From Alicyclobacillus hesperidum (GTDB taxonomy: Bacteria; Bacillota; Bacilli; Alicyclobacillales; Alicyclobacillaceae): a stretch of 64,000 nucleotides of DNA. Location: the NCBI RefSeq assembly GCF_900107035.1, contig NZ_FNOJ01000008.1, positions 1 through 64,000 on the forward strand, given 5' to 3'. Of this stretch, positions 54,367 through 62,447 are shown piece after piece. The notes beneath the pieces were generated by a model. It had not been told where the DNA came from. It made no database searches and saw only the letters and a program-made list of their open reading frames with translations. Within the stretch, counting starts at the first letter, position 1; each line of letters begins with the position of its first letter. Made by a program: the position numbers and the translations under genes.

Positions 54367-55134
54367 TTGTCATCCGAAACAGGTTTTGCTTTACTCGTCG
54401 CTCGCGACATGCGCCGCTTAACCAACGCTGGTAAACCAGGTCGTCGGTGGCAAATGGGATACGGAGTTGCGGTCGTTTTGGCATTGATAGTTCTGGCAAC
54501 CTACGAGAGTACACAGCACACCATTACATTATCCACTATCGGTCCCGTATGGGCCATCTCGTATTACATTCCCATCATTTCGTTTGGCTTTGCCATGTCA
54601 CTTGTGCTGAACGAGTGGCGTCAAAACACGGTCGGTTGGTGGCTGACCTTGCCACTTCCTAGAATCCAATTGGCCCTGGCCAAATGCTTGGCTGCAGTCG
54701 GAAAGGCTGCCCGTGTCAGTTCGTGGACGTTTGTAGCAGTTACCATTCTCGGCTTTTATACCAGTTTCCTAAGCACACGCAGCCTCGATTGGCCGAGTGC
54801 ACTGTCGTTTCTGGTAGACGGCTTCAGATGGACCCTGTTTGTACTTTGTCTCTGTCCACTCACATCCTCATTAGGGCTCGTGTTCGGCACCATCCGGCAA
54901 TCCCGCTGGCGCCCCGCTTTGCCCGTCGTCTGGATAGCCTGGGTGATGGGTTGGGTGGTTTGGAGCAGCCATCACCCACATTGGCACATGGGGAGACTCA
55001 TCGGTCTTGGGCATGGCTTCATGACGACCGAGCAGATGGTACATCTGGTTATCGACTTGGTTGCAAGTTGGATCCTAGCCGCCTTGCTCACCTGTCTTGC
55101 CGCTTATTTTTTGGAGCGTCAAACGGATCTTTGA
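54367..55134 (+). CDS. ABC transporter permease, ABC-2-like
   Basis: 255 residues with about six membrane helices (VAVVLALIVLATYES, IISFGFAMSLVLNEW, ALPVVWIAWVMGWVVW and others). TTG start with TAGGGGG upstream. Partner of the preceding ATPase; substrate unknown, possibly a peptide or antibiotic given the GntR control. Confidence 0.8.
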   Translation: MSSETGFALLVARDMRRLTNAGKPGRRWQMGYGVAVVLALIVLATYESTQHTITLSTIGPVWAISYYIPIISFGFAMSLVLNEWRQNTVGWWLTLPLPRIQLALAKCLAAVGKAARVSSWTFVAVTILGFYTSFLSTRSLDWPSALSFLVDGFRWTLFVLCLCPLTSSLGLVFGTIRQSRWRPALPVVWIAWVMGWVVWSSHHPHWHMGRLIGLGHGFMTTEQMVHLVIDLVASWILAALLTCLAAYFLERQTDL

Positions 55135-55145
55135 TATCCACGACA

Positions 55146-55171
55146 AAGCCGCCCCGTGGCCGAGGCGGCTT
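55146..55171 (+). terminator. hairpin after the ABC permease
   Basis: AAGCCGCC (55146-55153) pairs with GGCGGCTT (55164-55171), 12 nt after the permease stop. No clear T-tract follows, so the call as terminator is weak. Confidence 0.35.
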
Positions 55172-55209
55172 CGACTTGCCCCTTTGCGACTTCTCTTTAT
55201 TGAACTGAC

Positions 55210-55329
55210 TCAGACGACAGGCGTTGTCGTGCAGGTCGTCGTATATGCAGGGACAAGCAAGAAGAACAGGACGAAGATGATCAGAAACACCACTGCCCAA
55301 CGCGTGTACCCACCAAATACGCCGTACAT
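55210..55329 (-). CDS. YjcZ-family spore peptide
   Basis: 39 residues. AGGAGG about 9 nt before the ATG. MYGVFGGYTRWAVVFLIIFV with a second hydrophobic stretch LFFLLVPAY then TTTCTTTPVV. The short Gly/Tyr-rich start plus a single membrane helix is the YjcZ/sporulation-peptide pattern. Too short for standard gene finders. Confidence 0.7.
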   Translation of the reverse strand: MYGVFGGYTRWAVVFLIIFVLFFLLVPAYTTTCTTTPVV

Positions 55330-55373
55330 ATGTGCTCCCTCCTGAAACTTGTTTGTGCGCTGCGGCACACTGC

Positions 55374-55418
55374 CATACAATGCTGAAAGGAGGCATCATC
55401 GTGCGGGCAAATGTCTAG
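55374..55418 (+). promoter_or_regulatory. candidate sporulation promoter element and tiny leader ORF before the thioredoxin gene
   Basis: CATACAAT (55374-55381) matches the sigma-E -10 consensus. A perfect AAAGGAGG (55386-55393) is followed 7 nt later by GTG and a five-codon reading frame ending in TAG (55401-55418). Either a leader peptide or chance. Confidence 0.25.
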
Positions 55419-55455
55419 ATGGACAGCCGTCAGCCGAACTGGAGGAGGATCCACC

Positions 55456-55785
55456 GTGTTCACACAACTCATCTCTCTCGATGACACACAGTTGTCTAAG
55501 CTTCCGCCACAGAGTCTCGTGTTTCTACACACTCCTCTGTGCGGCACCTGCAAAGTCGCGCGGCGCATGCTTGAAGTAGTCGCCGCCCTGCAACGCGACA
55601 TCCCCATCTTTGAAGTCGACGCCAACTTCGTCCCCGACACGCTACAAGCCTGGCAGATCTCCAGCGTTCCCGCCCTTGTCTATTTGGCCCAAGGAAAAGT
55701 GGCGAGCGTCCAATACGCGTTCTCCGGCGTCGCCGAATTGGTAGAACGGATTGCGCACTTTCTCGGCAGCGATACACGCCCCTAG
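55456..55785 (+). CDS. thioredoxin-like protein
   Basis: 109 residues from GTG 55456 (GGAGG 7 nt upstream). The active site is HTPLCGTCKVARRM (CxxC). PIFEVDANFVPDTLQAWQISSVPALVYL contains the cis-Pro region (VPAL). It has no signal peptide, so it is likely a cytosolic thiol-disulfide protein. It faces the ManC gene convergently. Confidence 0.85.
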   Translation: MFTQLISLDDTQLSKLPPQSLVFLHTPLCGTCKVARRMLEVVAALQRDIPIFEVDANFVPDTLQAWQISSVPALVYLAQGKVASVQYAFSGVAELVERIAHFLGSDTRP

Positions 55786-55814
55786 GCCGATGCCGTGCGC
55801 GCCTCCCCGACGGC

Positions 55815-57191
55815 TTACGACAGCGGAATCCCCGGCATGGCTGCCACCATCTCGTGCCACGTCAGGTACTTGCGTTCGATATCCTCTTCCACCAATTGAC
55901 TCCCTCTTTGCACCTCGATGAACTGCATGCCCGAACGCGTCCGAATCGCATGCCACGTGCCCTGGTCGACGCGAACGACATCGCCCGCGCGAACCCGGTG
56001 CCAGCGCCCATCGAGGATGACCTCGCCCTCGCCTTGAATCACGGTCCAAATCTCTTCGCGCCAGGCGTGGCGATGATAACTCAGGTTGCGCCCCGCGTGA
56101 AGATCGATACACTTGGTCAGGACTTCCGTATGATCGGCCAGCTTCTGATAGTCGATCACGCGGTAAGTCCCCCACAACCGTTCTTCAAACATCGGCCGAT
56201 TCTGAATCGGCCCCACGACCTCTTTAAGCGACGCGGACATCTGCTTGTCCGCCGCGAGTATCCCGTCGGGTGTCGCGACGACCACCATGTCTCGCAAACC
56301 GAGTGCGACCACAGGAATGCCGAGTTCATTGACCACGTGCGTCCCTTCGCATTGGGCTAAAATAGCCTGACCGACACCTTCACTTTCCATTTGTTCAGAC
56401 AGCGATGACCACGTGCCGAGATCAGACCACATACCGCGGTACGGATGGACGACAATCGACTGCAACTGCTCGACGACTTCGTAATCGAAACTGCGTTTCG
56501 GAAAGGCATGAAAATCCTCGCAGGCGTGCTCATAAGTCGTGGGCAGGCCACGCGCTTTTAGCAGTGCAAGCAGGGTTTGTGGCAAGAAGCAGAAGACGCC
56601 GCAGTTCCAAAGGGCACCCTCCTGAATCAATCGCTCTGCAGCCTCGAGCGCCGGCTTTTCGACGAAACGGCGCACCCGCAAGAGACCATTAGCACTCGTT
56701 GCCAAAGGCACGATATAGCCAAACTTGCTCGTGGGCTCCGTGGGCTGTACGCCCATCAAAGCCATGTCTGCACCGCTTTCCTTGAGTATCGTACCAAGGC
56801 GCTGAATCTCCTGAAAGTAGTGGTCATCGACGAAGTGATCAACCGGGCATACGGCGACCGGCTCGTCCGGTGCCATGCCGCAACGGTCGACGAGGTAGAG
56901 GATGGACAGCGAGATCGCCGCAAACGTATCTCTACGCTCCGGCTCCTCGATCACGCCAATCTCCCCAATTTGTGCATGAATGATCTCCGTCTGCACTTTT
57001 GACGCGCATACATACACCTGGTTGGGAGCGAGCCCACAGTCTCCAATCTGTCGCCAAACTCGCTGCAACATCGACTCGAGCCCGGCTCCAGTTGGCGATG
57101 GCAAAACGCGCAGAAATTGCTTTGAGCGGACGTCGTTGGACATCGGCCATAACCGCTTACCTGACCCTCCACTCAACATCACCAGTCTCAT
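55815..57191 (-). CDS. mannose-1-phosphate guanylyltransferase with C-terminal cupin (ManC/AlgA-like)
   Basis: About 458 residues. The nucleotidyltransferase N-terminus is MLSGGSGKRLWPMSNDVRSKQFLRVL, with VCPVDHFVDDHYF, KFGYIVPL and VEKPALEAAERLI. The C-terminal type II phosphomannose-isomerase cupin is RLWGTYRVIDY, LHAGRNLSYHRHAWREEIWTV and GDVVRVDQGTWHAI. It supplies GDP-mannose or a related sugar nucleotide for surface polysaccharide. ATG 57191 is chosen; the longer ORF is unsupported. SND replaces the usual SR before RSKQF. Confidence 0.88.
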   Translation of the reverse strand: MRLVMLSGGSGKRLWPMSNDVRSKQFLRVLPSPTGAGLESMLQRVWRQIGDCGLAPNQVYVCASKVQTEIIHAQIGEIGVIEEPERRDTFAAISLSILYLVDRCGMAPDEPVAVCPVDHFVDDHYFQEIQRLGTILKESGADMALMGVQPTEPTSKFGYIVPLATSANGLLRVRRFVEKPALEAAERLIQEGALWNCGVFCFLPQTLLALLKARGLPTTYEHACEDFHAFPKRSFDYEVVEQLQSIVVHPYRGMWSDLGTWSSLSEQMESEGVGQAILAQCEGTHVVNELGIPVVALGLRDMVVVATPDGILAADKQMSASLKEVVGPIQNRPMFEERLWGTYRVIDYQKLADHTEVLTKCIDLHAGRNLSYHRHAWREEIWTVIQGEGEVILDGRWHRVRAGDVVRVDQGTWHAIRTRSGMQFIEVQRGSQLVEEDIERKYLTWHEMVAAMPGIPLS

Positions 57192-57325
57192 CGTCAACAC
57201 TCTCCCACCGAAGTCTGAACGCACATCGCCCGGCCGCGAGATACTCGCACAGTCGGGCGCTGTCCACAAAGTTCCCATGATGACTATAAAAGACATCGAT
57301 TTGTACGTCCATCCCCTTGCCTGGT

Positions 57326-59053
57326 TTACTTGGCCATGTTGGTCTGCCCAGACGGTGGCGTATCGAGATGAACAGCGTGCTTGCCGCGCGCCGCTGATGC
57401 GATGGCACCAATCACCATGAGAGCTGCGGAAATGTAAAACGCCATGGCCAACCCGGTGTGAAACGGATCGGAAATCAGACTCGGAAAGAACTGTTTGCCG
57501 GTGAGCAAGACCGCTTGGCTGTGCGGCAACACGTGCAAGATATTTAGGCCAGAAGGACCAAGCAAGGTCTGCAGCGGATTATAGCCAAGCAACGCGGCAA
57601 ACAAGGACGATGTCGGCGGCAAACTGGCAACCGTATCGGCTGCGTGCATCGGCACGTCATGCGCCGAGAGGCCTGAGGCGAGCGCCGATGGCAACTGCGA
57701 AGACAAGCCTGCAATGACGATGGAGAAAAAGATGCCCATGCTCATCATCTGCCCGGCGTTCATAAAGGTGGATCGCATACCCGACGCCGCACCGCGATAA
57801 CGAGCTGGGACAGAACTCATGATGGCCGCGCTATTGGGCGACGAAAATAAGCCCATGCCGACGCCGACAATGAAAATGTATATCCAAAATAGCCAATGGT
57901 TGAAGTTGACGGGCAAGGTCGCCAGCAAAACGAAGCCAATAGCGCTGACGATAAGCCCACCCGTCGCAAAAGCCTTGGCGCCAAATCGATCGGAAAGATA
58001 GCCGCTGATAGGTCCGGCAGCAAGAAAGCCGACGATTTGCGGCAGTGTGTAGAGCCCTGCGATAAGCGGTGTATTTTCGTACGATACGCCATGCAACGGC
58101 AAAAAGATGCCCTGAAGCCAAATGATGAGCATAAAGCTGAGCCCACCGCGTGCCAAAGCTCCTGCAAACAGCGCGATATTGCCAAATGTAAATGCCCGGA
58201 TGCGGAACAGTCCGAGGTGAAACAACGGTTGTTTGACGCGTTGCTCGACCACCGCAAAGACAATGAGCATGGCGAGACCGACGGCCAAGCAGGCAAGGAC
58301 AAAAGGCGAGCGCCAGCCCATCGCATGACCACCGTAGGGCATGATGCCGTATGTGAGCCCAAGCATGATACCAAGGACGCCAAGCGCAAGGGTCAAGTTC
58401 CCTGTCACGTCCAAATGTTCACCACGCTGTGGTGCGGTGACTTCGCGCAACGCGACATAAGCCCAGATGGTTCCTGCGATACCGATGGGGACATTGACCA
58501 AAAACACGTATCGCCAGTTACCTGTCGACGCCAAAAATCCACCGACGACCAGCCCGACGACACTGCCGGCCACCGATGCAATCTGGTTGAGTCCAAGCGC
58601 CAGGCCTCGCTGATTGGCTGGAAACGCATCCGTCAAAATCGCGGCGCTGTTCGAGAACAAAAACGCCCCGCCAATCCCTTGAATGACGCGGAATATAATC
58701 AGCTCGATCTCCCCGGCCATGCCCTTACTCCACGTCAGCGCACAGAGTATGGAGCCGATGGTGAAAACCAAGAACCCCAGGTTATACAACCGAACGCGGC
58801 CAAACATATCCGACAATCGGCCAAACGTCACGAGGAGCACCGTAGTCGCAACATTAAATCCCAGCAACACCCACAAAAGTAACCCCGTTTGCCCACCTTG
58901 CAGTGGATTGACCGAAAGGCCGGAGAAGATTACCGGCAATGCGATGATTAAAATCGTCCCATTAATCGAAGCCATCAGCACGCCCAGCGTCGTATTCGAA
59001 AGCGCAATCCACTTGTACACATCGCGCGATCGCGCTGTATCCACTTGTTGCAA
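57326..59053 (-). CDS. MFS multidrug exporter, DHA2 family
   Basis: 575 residues, about 14 membrane helices. VLMASINGTILIIALPVIF, LLWVLLGFNVATTVLLVTFGRLSDMFGRVRLY (motif A) and VIQGIGGAFLFSNSAAIL, with motif C-like GLNQIASVAGSVVGLVVGGFL. TTG start with GGGAGG 9 nt upstream. It lies 18 nt after the merR gene, which probably regulates it. Confidence 0.9.
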   Translation of the reverse strand: MQQVDTARSRDVYKWIALSNTTLGVLMASINGTILIIALPVIFSGLSVNPLQGGQTGLLLWVLLGFNVATTVLLVTFGRLSDMFGRVRLYNLGFLVFTIGSILCALTWSKGMAGEIELIIFRVIQGIGGAFLFSNSAAILTDAFPANQRGLALGLNQIASVAGSVVGLVVGGFLASTGNWRYVFLVNVPIGIAGTIWAYVALREVTAPQRGEHLDVTGNLTLALGVLGIMLGLTYGIMPYGGHAMGWRSPFVLACLAVGLAMLIVFAVVEQRVKQPLFHLGLFRIRAFTFGNIALFAGALARGGLSFMLIIWLQGIFLPLHGVSYENTPLIAGLYTLPQIVGFLAAGPISGYLSDRFGAKAFATGGLIVSAIGFVLLATLPVNFNHWLFWIYIFIVGVGMGLFSSPNSAAIMSSVPARYRGAASGMRSTFMNAGQMMSMGIFFSIVIAGLSSQLPSALASGLSAHDVPMHAADTVASLPPTSSLFAALLGYNPLQTLLGPSGLNILHVLPHSQAVLLTGKQFFPSLISDPFHTGLAMAFYISAALMVIGAIASAARGKHAVHLDTPPSGQTNMAK

Positions 59054-59071
59054 TGTAACATTCCTCCCGCA

Positions 59072-59518
59072 TCATTCACCCTCGTCGACCTCGTTGCGAT
59101 GTTTCGCGAGTTTTTGTTCAATCCTCGCCAAACGTTCGCGGTAGCGCTGCCGCATGGTCTCGAGCCGCTCAACCTTTTCGTCGATATGGGCAACGACTGT
59201 CTCTAAAAGTTGAATGGAATGTTCCAAGATATCCATGCGGACTTCCGGCTTCACACCAGCTTCCAGTTGCACACGGTAACCTTGAAGCACATCTTCGACG
59301 TCCATAACCTCGCGAATTTCTTGCAAGGTGTAGCCCAACACGTCGCGCAAGCGCAAGATTTGTTCCAACCGAGCAATGGTCGCCTCGTCATACACGCGAT
59401 GGCCTCCTGGTGTGCGCTGCACAGGCGGAATAAGACCCACTTCCTCGTAGTAGTGCAGCGTTCGAGTCGTAATGCCCAGCCTCCCGGCAACCGCCTCCAC
59501 CGACCACGCCTTACCCAT
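59072..59518 (-). CDS. MerR-family transcriptional regulator
   Basis: About 148 residues. The winged helix-turn-helix is WSVEAVAGRLGITTRTLHYYEEVGLIPPVQRT then GHRVYDEATIARLEQIL. A long C-terminal coiled coil (LETVVAHIDEKVERLETMRQRYRERLARIEQKLAK) has no Cys pair, so it senses no metal in the usual way. AAGGGGG abuts an ATG at 59524; ATG 59518 has 6-nt spacing. Probable repressor/activator of the following MFS exporter. Confidence 0.9.
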   Translation of the reverse strand: MGKAWSVEAVAGRLGITTRTLHYYEEVGLIPPVQRTPGGHRVYDEATIARLEQILRLRDVLGYTLQEIREVMDVEDVLQGYRVQLEAGVKPEVRMDILEHSIQLLETVVAHIDEKVERLETMRQRYRERLARIEQKLAKHRNEVDEGE

Positions 59519-59555
59519 TGCCATCCCCCTTTCCGAACACGCATTCACCCGATCC

Positions 59556-59584
59556 ATGCTATACCTATGAAAACCAAACGTCAA
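59556..59584 (-). promoter_or_regulatory. candidate promoter of the merR-MFS operon
   Basis: TTGACG (59579-59584), 17 bp, TAGCAT (59556-59561) on the minus strand. The -35 lies in a partial dyad TTACGTTGACGT that could bind MerR, although the spacer is not the 19 bp typical of MerR activation. Confidence 0.35.
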
Positions 59585-59603
59585 CGTAAGGGTTTGTTTT
59601 AGC

Positions 59604-59636
59604 GAAAACAAAAGGCGGGAGCCTATGCCCCGCCTT
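59604..59636 (-). terminator. terminator of the PBP gene
   Basis: AAGGCGGG/CCCGCCTT arms (59612-59619 and 59629-59636) followed on the minus strand by a T-rich tract. Lies between PBP and merR. Confidence 0.75.
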
Positions 59637-59674
59637 CGTTATCGTGATCGATGGATTCGCGCGATCGCGTTGGA

Positions 59675-62329
59675 TTACGTGCCGTTTCCACTGCCAGCTT
59701 CGTTTGTCTGCGTGGCCCCGTTTGCCAAGCTCACATGATTTGTCTGAACGGTGCCGTTACTCGTATTCGACGCGTAACCTGCTCCGCCCACAACGTTACT
59801 CCCCAATGCACCACCAACGCCTTTACCATGACCCGGTCCCCCGTTCAGGTGCCCGGGTGGTGTTGGCGGGACAGGCGGGGCAGCCGGTGTGGGCGTTGAA
59901 GTGTTGGCCGTGTTATTGGTACCCGGGCCGACCCCACCTCCGCCGGCCGTGTTGGTTCCGTTGTCCGATGTAACGGAGTTGCCTGTCGTATTGTTTACCG
60001 TCCCGTTTCCCATCACGGAACCCGTCGCATTGCCCGGGCCAATGCCATTGGCCTGATTCCCCGGTCCTGCCGACTGACCCGCTCCTGTCGAAACTGCGAC
60101 AGACACGGGTTGCCCGATATCCAGCCCGGACTGCTCGCTCGTCGCTTGCACCGTGTAAACGTACGACTCACCGGGTTGCACGGAACTGTCTGTCAGACTC
60201 GTGGATGTCGTCTGGCCAACCGGAACCGTCTCGTCGGAGCTGCTCGTCGACACGCGCGTGACGACATAGGTCACCGGTGATGAAAAGCTGCCGGACCAAC
60301 TGAGCGAAACCGTGTTGTTCGCGGCGTTATACGTCGCGTGCAGACCTGAGATGCTGTTCGTCGGCGTCGAGTTCTTTGTCGGTGTCGTCGAACCGACGTA
60401 ATTCACTCCCTCTGCCGTACCCGTGATGTACGGATAAGGCCCTTCCGGGAACTGCTGCGCCTGTTCGTTCTGCAGGGCAAGCGCAATGATGTCGTGGAAG
60501 ATCTGAGCCGCATTGGCTGAAGGATCAACGGGTGACATCGTCATGTGGTACTCGTCGTTGGACTCGTCGTAACCAATGTGGATGCTGCCAACCAATGTCG
60601 GCGTATACCCATCAAACCAACCGTCGCGAACCCAGTTCGGATGGGATCCAACGAGCCCGCTGTCATACTGCACCGTTCCCGTCTTACCGGCCACGCCCCA
60701 GCCGGGAAGTTTAGCCGACTGACCCGTGCCAAAATCGACGACATCCTGCATCAGACGCGTCATGTCCGCCGCCGTTTGTGCGCTCATCACCTGGTTTTGC
60801 TGCGGACCTTCGTGATAGATGATGCCTCCCTGCGCGTTGACAATCCGGTTGATCAGATATGGCTTTGAATGAATGCCGTTGTTATCGAACGCAGTATACG
60901 CGCCAGCCATCTCCATCGGTGTGACACCGTTTATAAGACCGCCAATCGCAATGCCAAGATGCTCATAATCCTTGCTCGTCAGCGGAATGCCATCCGCTTT
61001 TGCCATGTTTGCGCCGGTGCTGATGCCAATCTGCTGTAAAAGCCAGACGGATGCGACATTTTGCGACCATTCGAGGCCATATTGCAACGTCACTCGCGTC
61101 GGCCCGCCGACCTCCCAGTTTTGTGGCTCATAGCCATCGCCAAAATCCTGCGGTTGGTTATCCAAAATCGATGTGTACGTCCAGTTCCCCGTCTGCAATG
61201 CCGGGGCATAATCCATAATCGGCTTGATGGATGAACCAGGTGAACTTGCCTGGTAGACCCGATCCAACCCGAGCGGCACATATCCTTGTTTGCGCGATCC
61301 GGCTGCACCCAAAATGCCGCCCGTCTTTGGATCGACAAACACAGCTGCACCTTCGACCACGGTTCCTGTCGTCGCCCCGGGGAAGTCTGAATCGTACTTG
61401 CCACTCCAGAACACTTCGTTAATCGCGTTTTGTACGGCCGGATCGATCGTCGTGTAAATCTTGAGCCCGCCCTGCATCACTTCGCTAGGAGGGATGCCAT
61501 GGCGATTAAGATAGTCCAACAAGAAATTGGTCAGGAGTGGATCGCTACTCCAGCCATCGCCTGGGAACGAGTGAAACGATACGTCGAGCGGTTGCTTGGC
61601 TGCTGCCTGCGCTTGTGCTTCTGTGATGTAGCCGTAATGAACCATGTTCTGCAACACCTGGTTGCGCCGATCGAGAGCAGCCTTCGGATGTTGCAGCGGA
61701 TCGTACGCGCTTGGAGCCTGTGGCAGGCCGGCGAGCAGGGCCGCGTCTGCCAACGTCAGCTTGTTTGGCTCCTTTTTTAAATCGATGCCAAAGTAGCGCA
61801 AAGCCGCTTGTTCAATGCCGACAGTACTTTCGCCCAGCGGAATGCGATTCAAGTACATCGCCAGGATTTCTTGCTTCGTGAAGTTGCGCTCGATTTGCAA
61901 ACCGAGCGCAATCTGCTTAAACTTGCGCGAAAACGTCTTTTGATCGGTCAAGTATGTGATTTTCGCCAACTGCTCGGGAATTGTACTGGCCCCTTGTGCC
62001 AAACTTCCCGAGGAGAGATCGACGAACAACGAACGAAAGATGGAACGAATGTCAATTCCGGAGTTCGTCCAAAACGTGTGGTCTTCGGTAGCGACAATCG
62101 CGTCCTGCATATCTTTCGGTATCTGGTCGTACGTCAAATCTGTGTTGGGCGAACCAAGCGACATCAGCCGGCTACCATCCTCCGCATAAACAATGGAAGG
62201 CTGGTGCACTTCCTCGAGAACGCTTGGCTGAAACGGCGTCATCCGCACCGCCAAATAGAAACCAGCGCCTAGCAACACGATAATGAGGATGACAGACGCT
62301 GTGACAATCGAGATCCATCGACGGACCAA
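59675..62329 (-). CDS. class A penicillin-binding protein (PBP1A/PbpF-like)
   Basis: About 884 residues. A short cytoplasmic part and one membrane helix (IVTASVILIIVLLGAGFYLAV) are followed by a GT51 glycosyltransferase (VATEDHTFWTNSGID with the catalytic Glu; QGASTIPEQLAKI, divergent from the usual GGSTITQQL). The transpeptidase has SSIKPIMDYAPAL (SxxK), EWSQNVASVWLLQQ (SxN) and GKTGTVQYD. A fibronectin III-like module (SVSLSWSGSFSSPVTYV) and about 150 residues of Gly/Asn/Thr/Pro-rich low-complexity tail follow. TTG 62329 has GGAGGT 7 nt upstream and is preferred to TTG 62359. Confidence 0.93.
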   Translation of the reverse strand: MVRRWISIVTASVILIIVLLGAGFYLAVRMTPFQPSVLEEVHQPSIVYAEDGSRLMSLGSPNTDLTYDQIPKDMQDAIVATEDHTFWTNSGIDIRSIFRSLFVDLSSGSLAQGASTIPEQLAKITYLTDQKTFSRKFKQIALGLQIERNFTKQEILAMYLNRIPLGESTVGIEQAALRYFGIDLKKEPNKLTLADAALLAGLPQAPSAYDPLQHPKAALDRRNQVLQNMVHYGYITEAQAQAAAKQPLDVSFHSFPGDGWSSDPLLTNFLLDYLNRHGIPPSEVMQGGLKIYTTIDPAVQNAINEVFWSGKYDSDFPGATTGTVVEGAAVFVDPKTGGILGAAGSRKQGYVPLGLDRVYQASSPGSSIKPIMDYAPALQTGNWTYTSILDNQPQDFGDGYEPQNWEVGGPTRVTLQYGLEWSQNVASVWLLQQIGISTGANMAKADGIPLTSKDYEHLGIAIGGLINGVTPMEMAGAYTAFDNNGIHSKPYLINRIVNAQGGIIYHEGPQQNQVMSAQTAADMTRLMQDVVDFGTGQSAKLPGWGVAGKTGTVQYDSGLVGSHPNWVRDGWFDGYTPTLVGSIHIGYDESNDEYHMTMSPVDPSANAAQIFHDIIALALQNEQAQQFPEGPYPYITGTAEGVNYVGSTTPTKNSTPTNSISGLHATYNAANNTVSLSWSGSFSSPVTYVVTRVSTSSSDETVPVGQTTSTSLTDSSVQPGESYVYTVQATSEQSGLDIGQPVSVAVSTGAGQSAGPGNQANGIGPGNATGSVMGNGTVNNTTGNSVTSDNGTNTAGGGGVGPGTNNTANTSTPTPAAPPVPPTPPGHLNGGPGHGKGVGGALGSNVVGGAGYASNTSNGTVQTNHVSLANGATQTNEAGSGNGT

Positions 62330-62447
62330 CGACGACACCTCCAATGGTTCTGTGTCCAATCTGCGTCCCGACAGCTCTCAATCTGTATGCCAAAAGATAT
62401 CGTTTCTTGCCTATTCCCGAACGTGGGAACCCGACGAGCGCCCTCGC

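Noticed and set aside
57896-58882. 328-codon plus-strand ORF opposite the MFS gene
   Set aside because: Lys/Asp/Gln-rich translation typical of the complement of a hydrophobic membrane protein.
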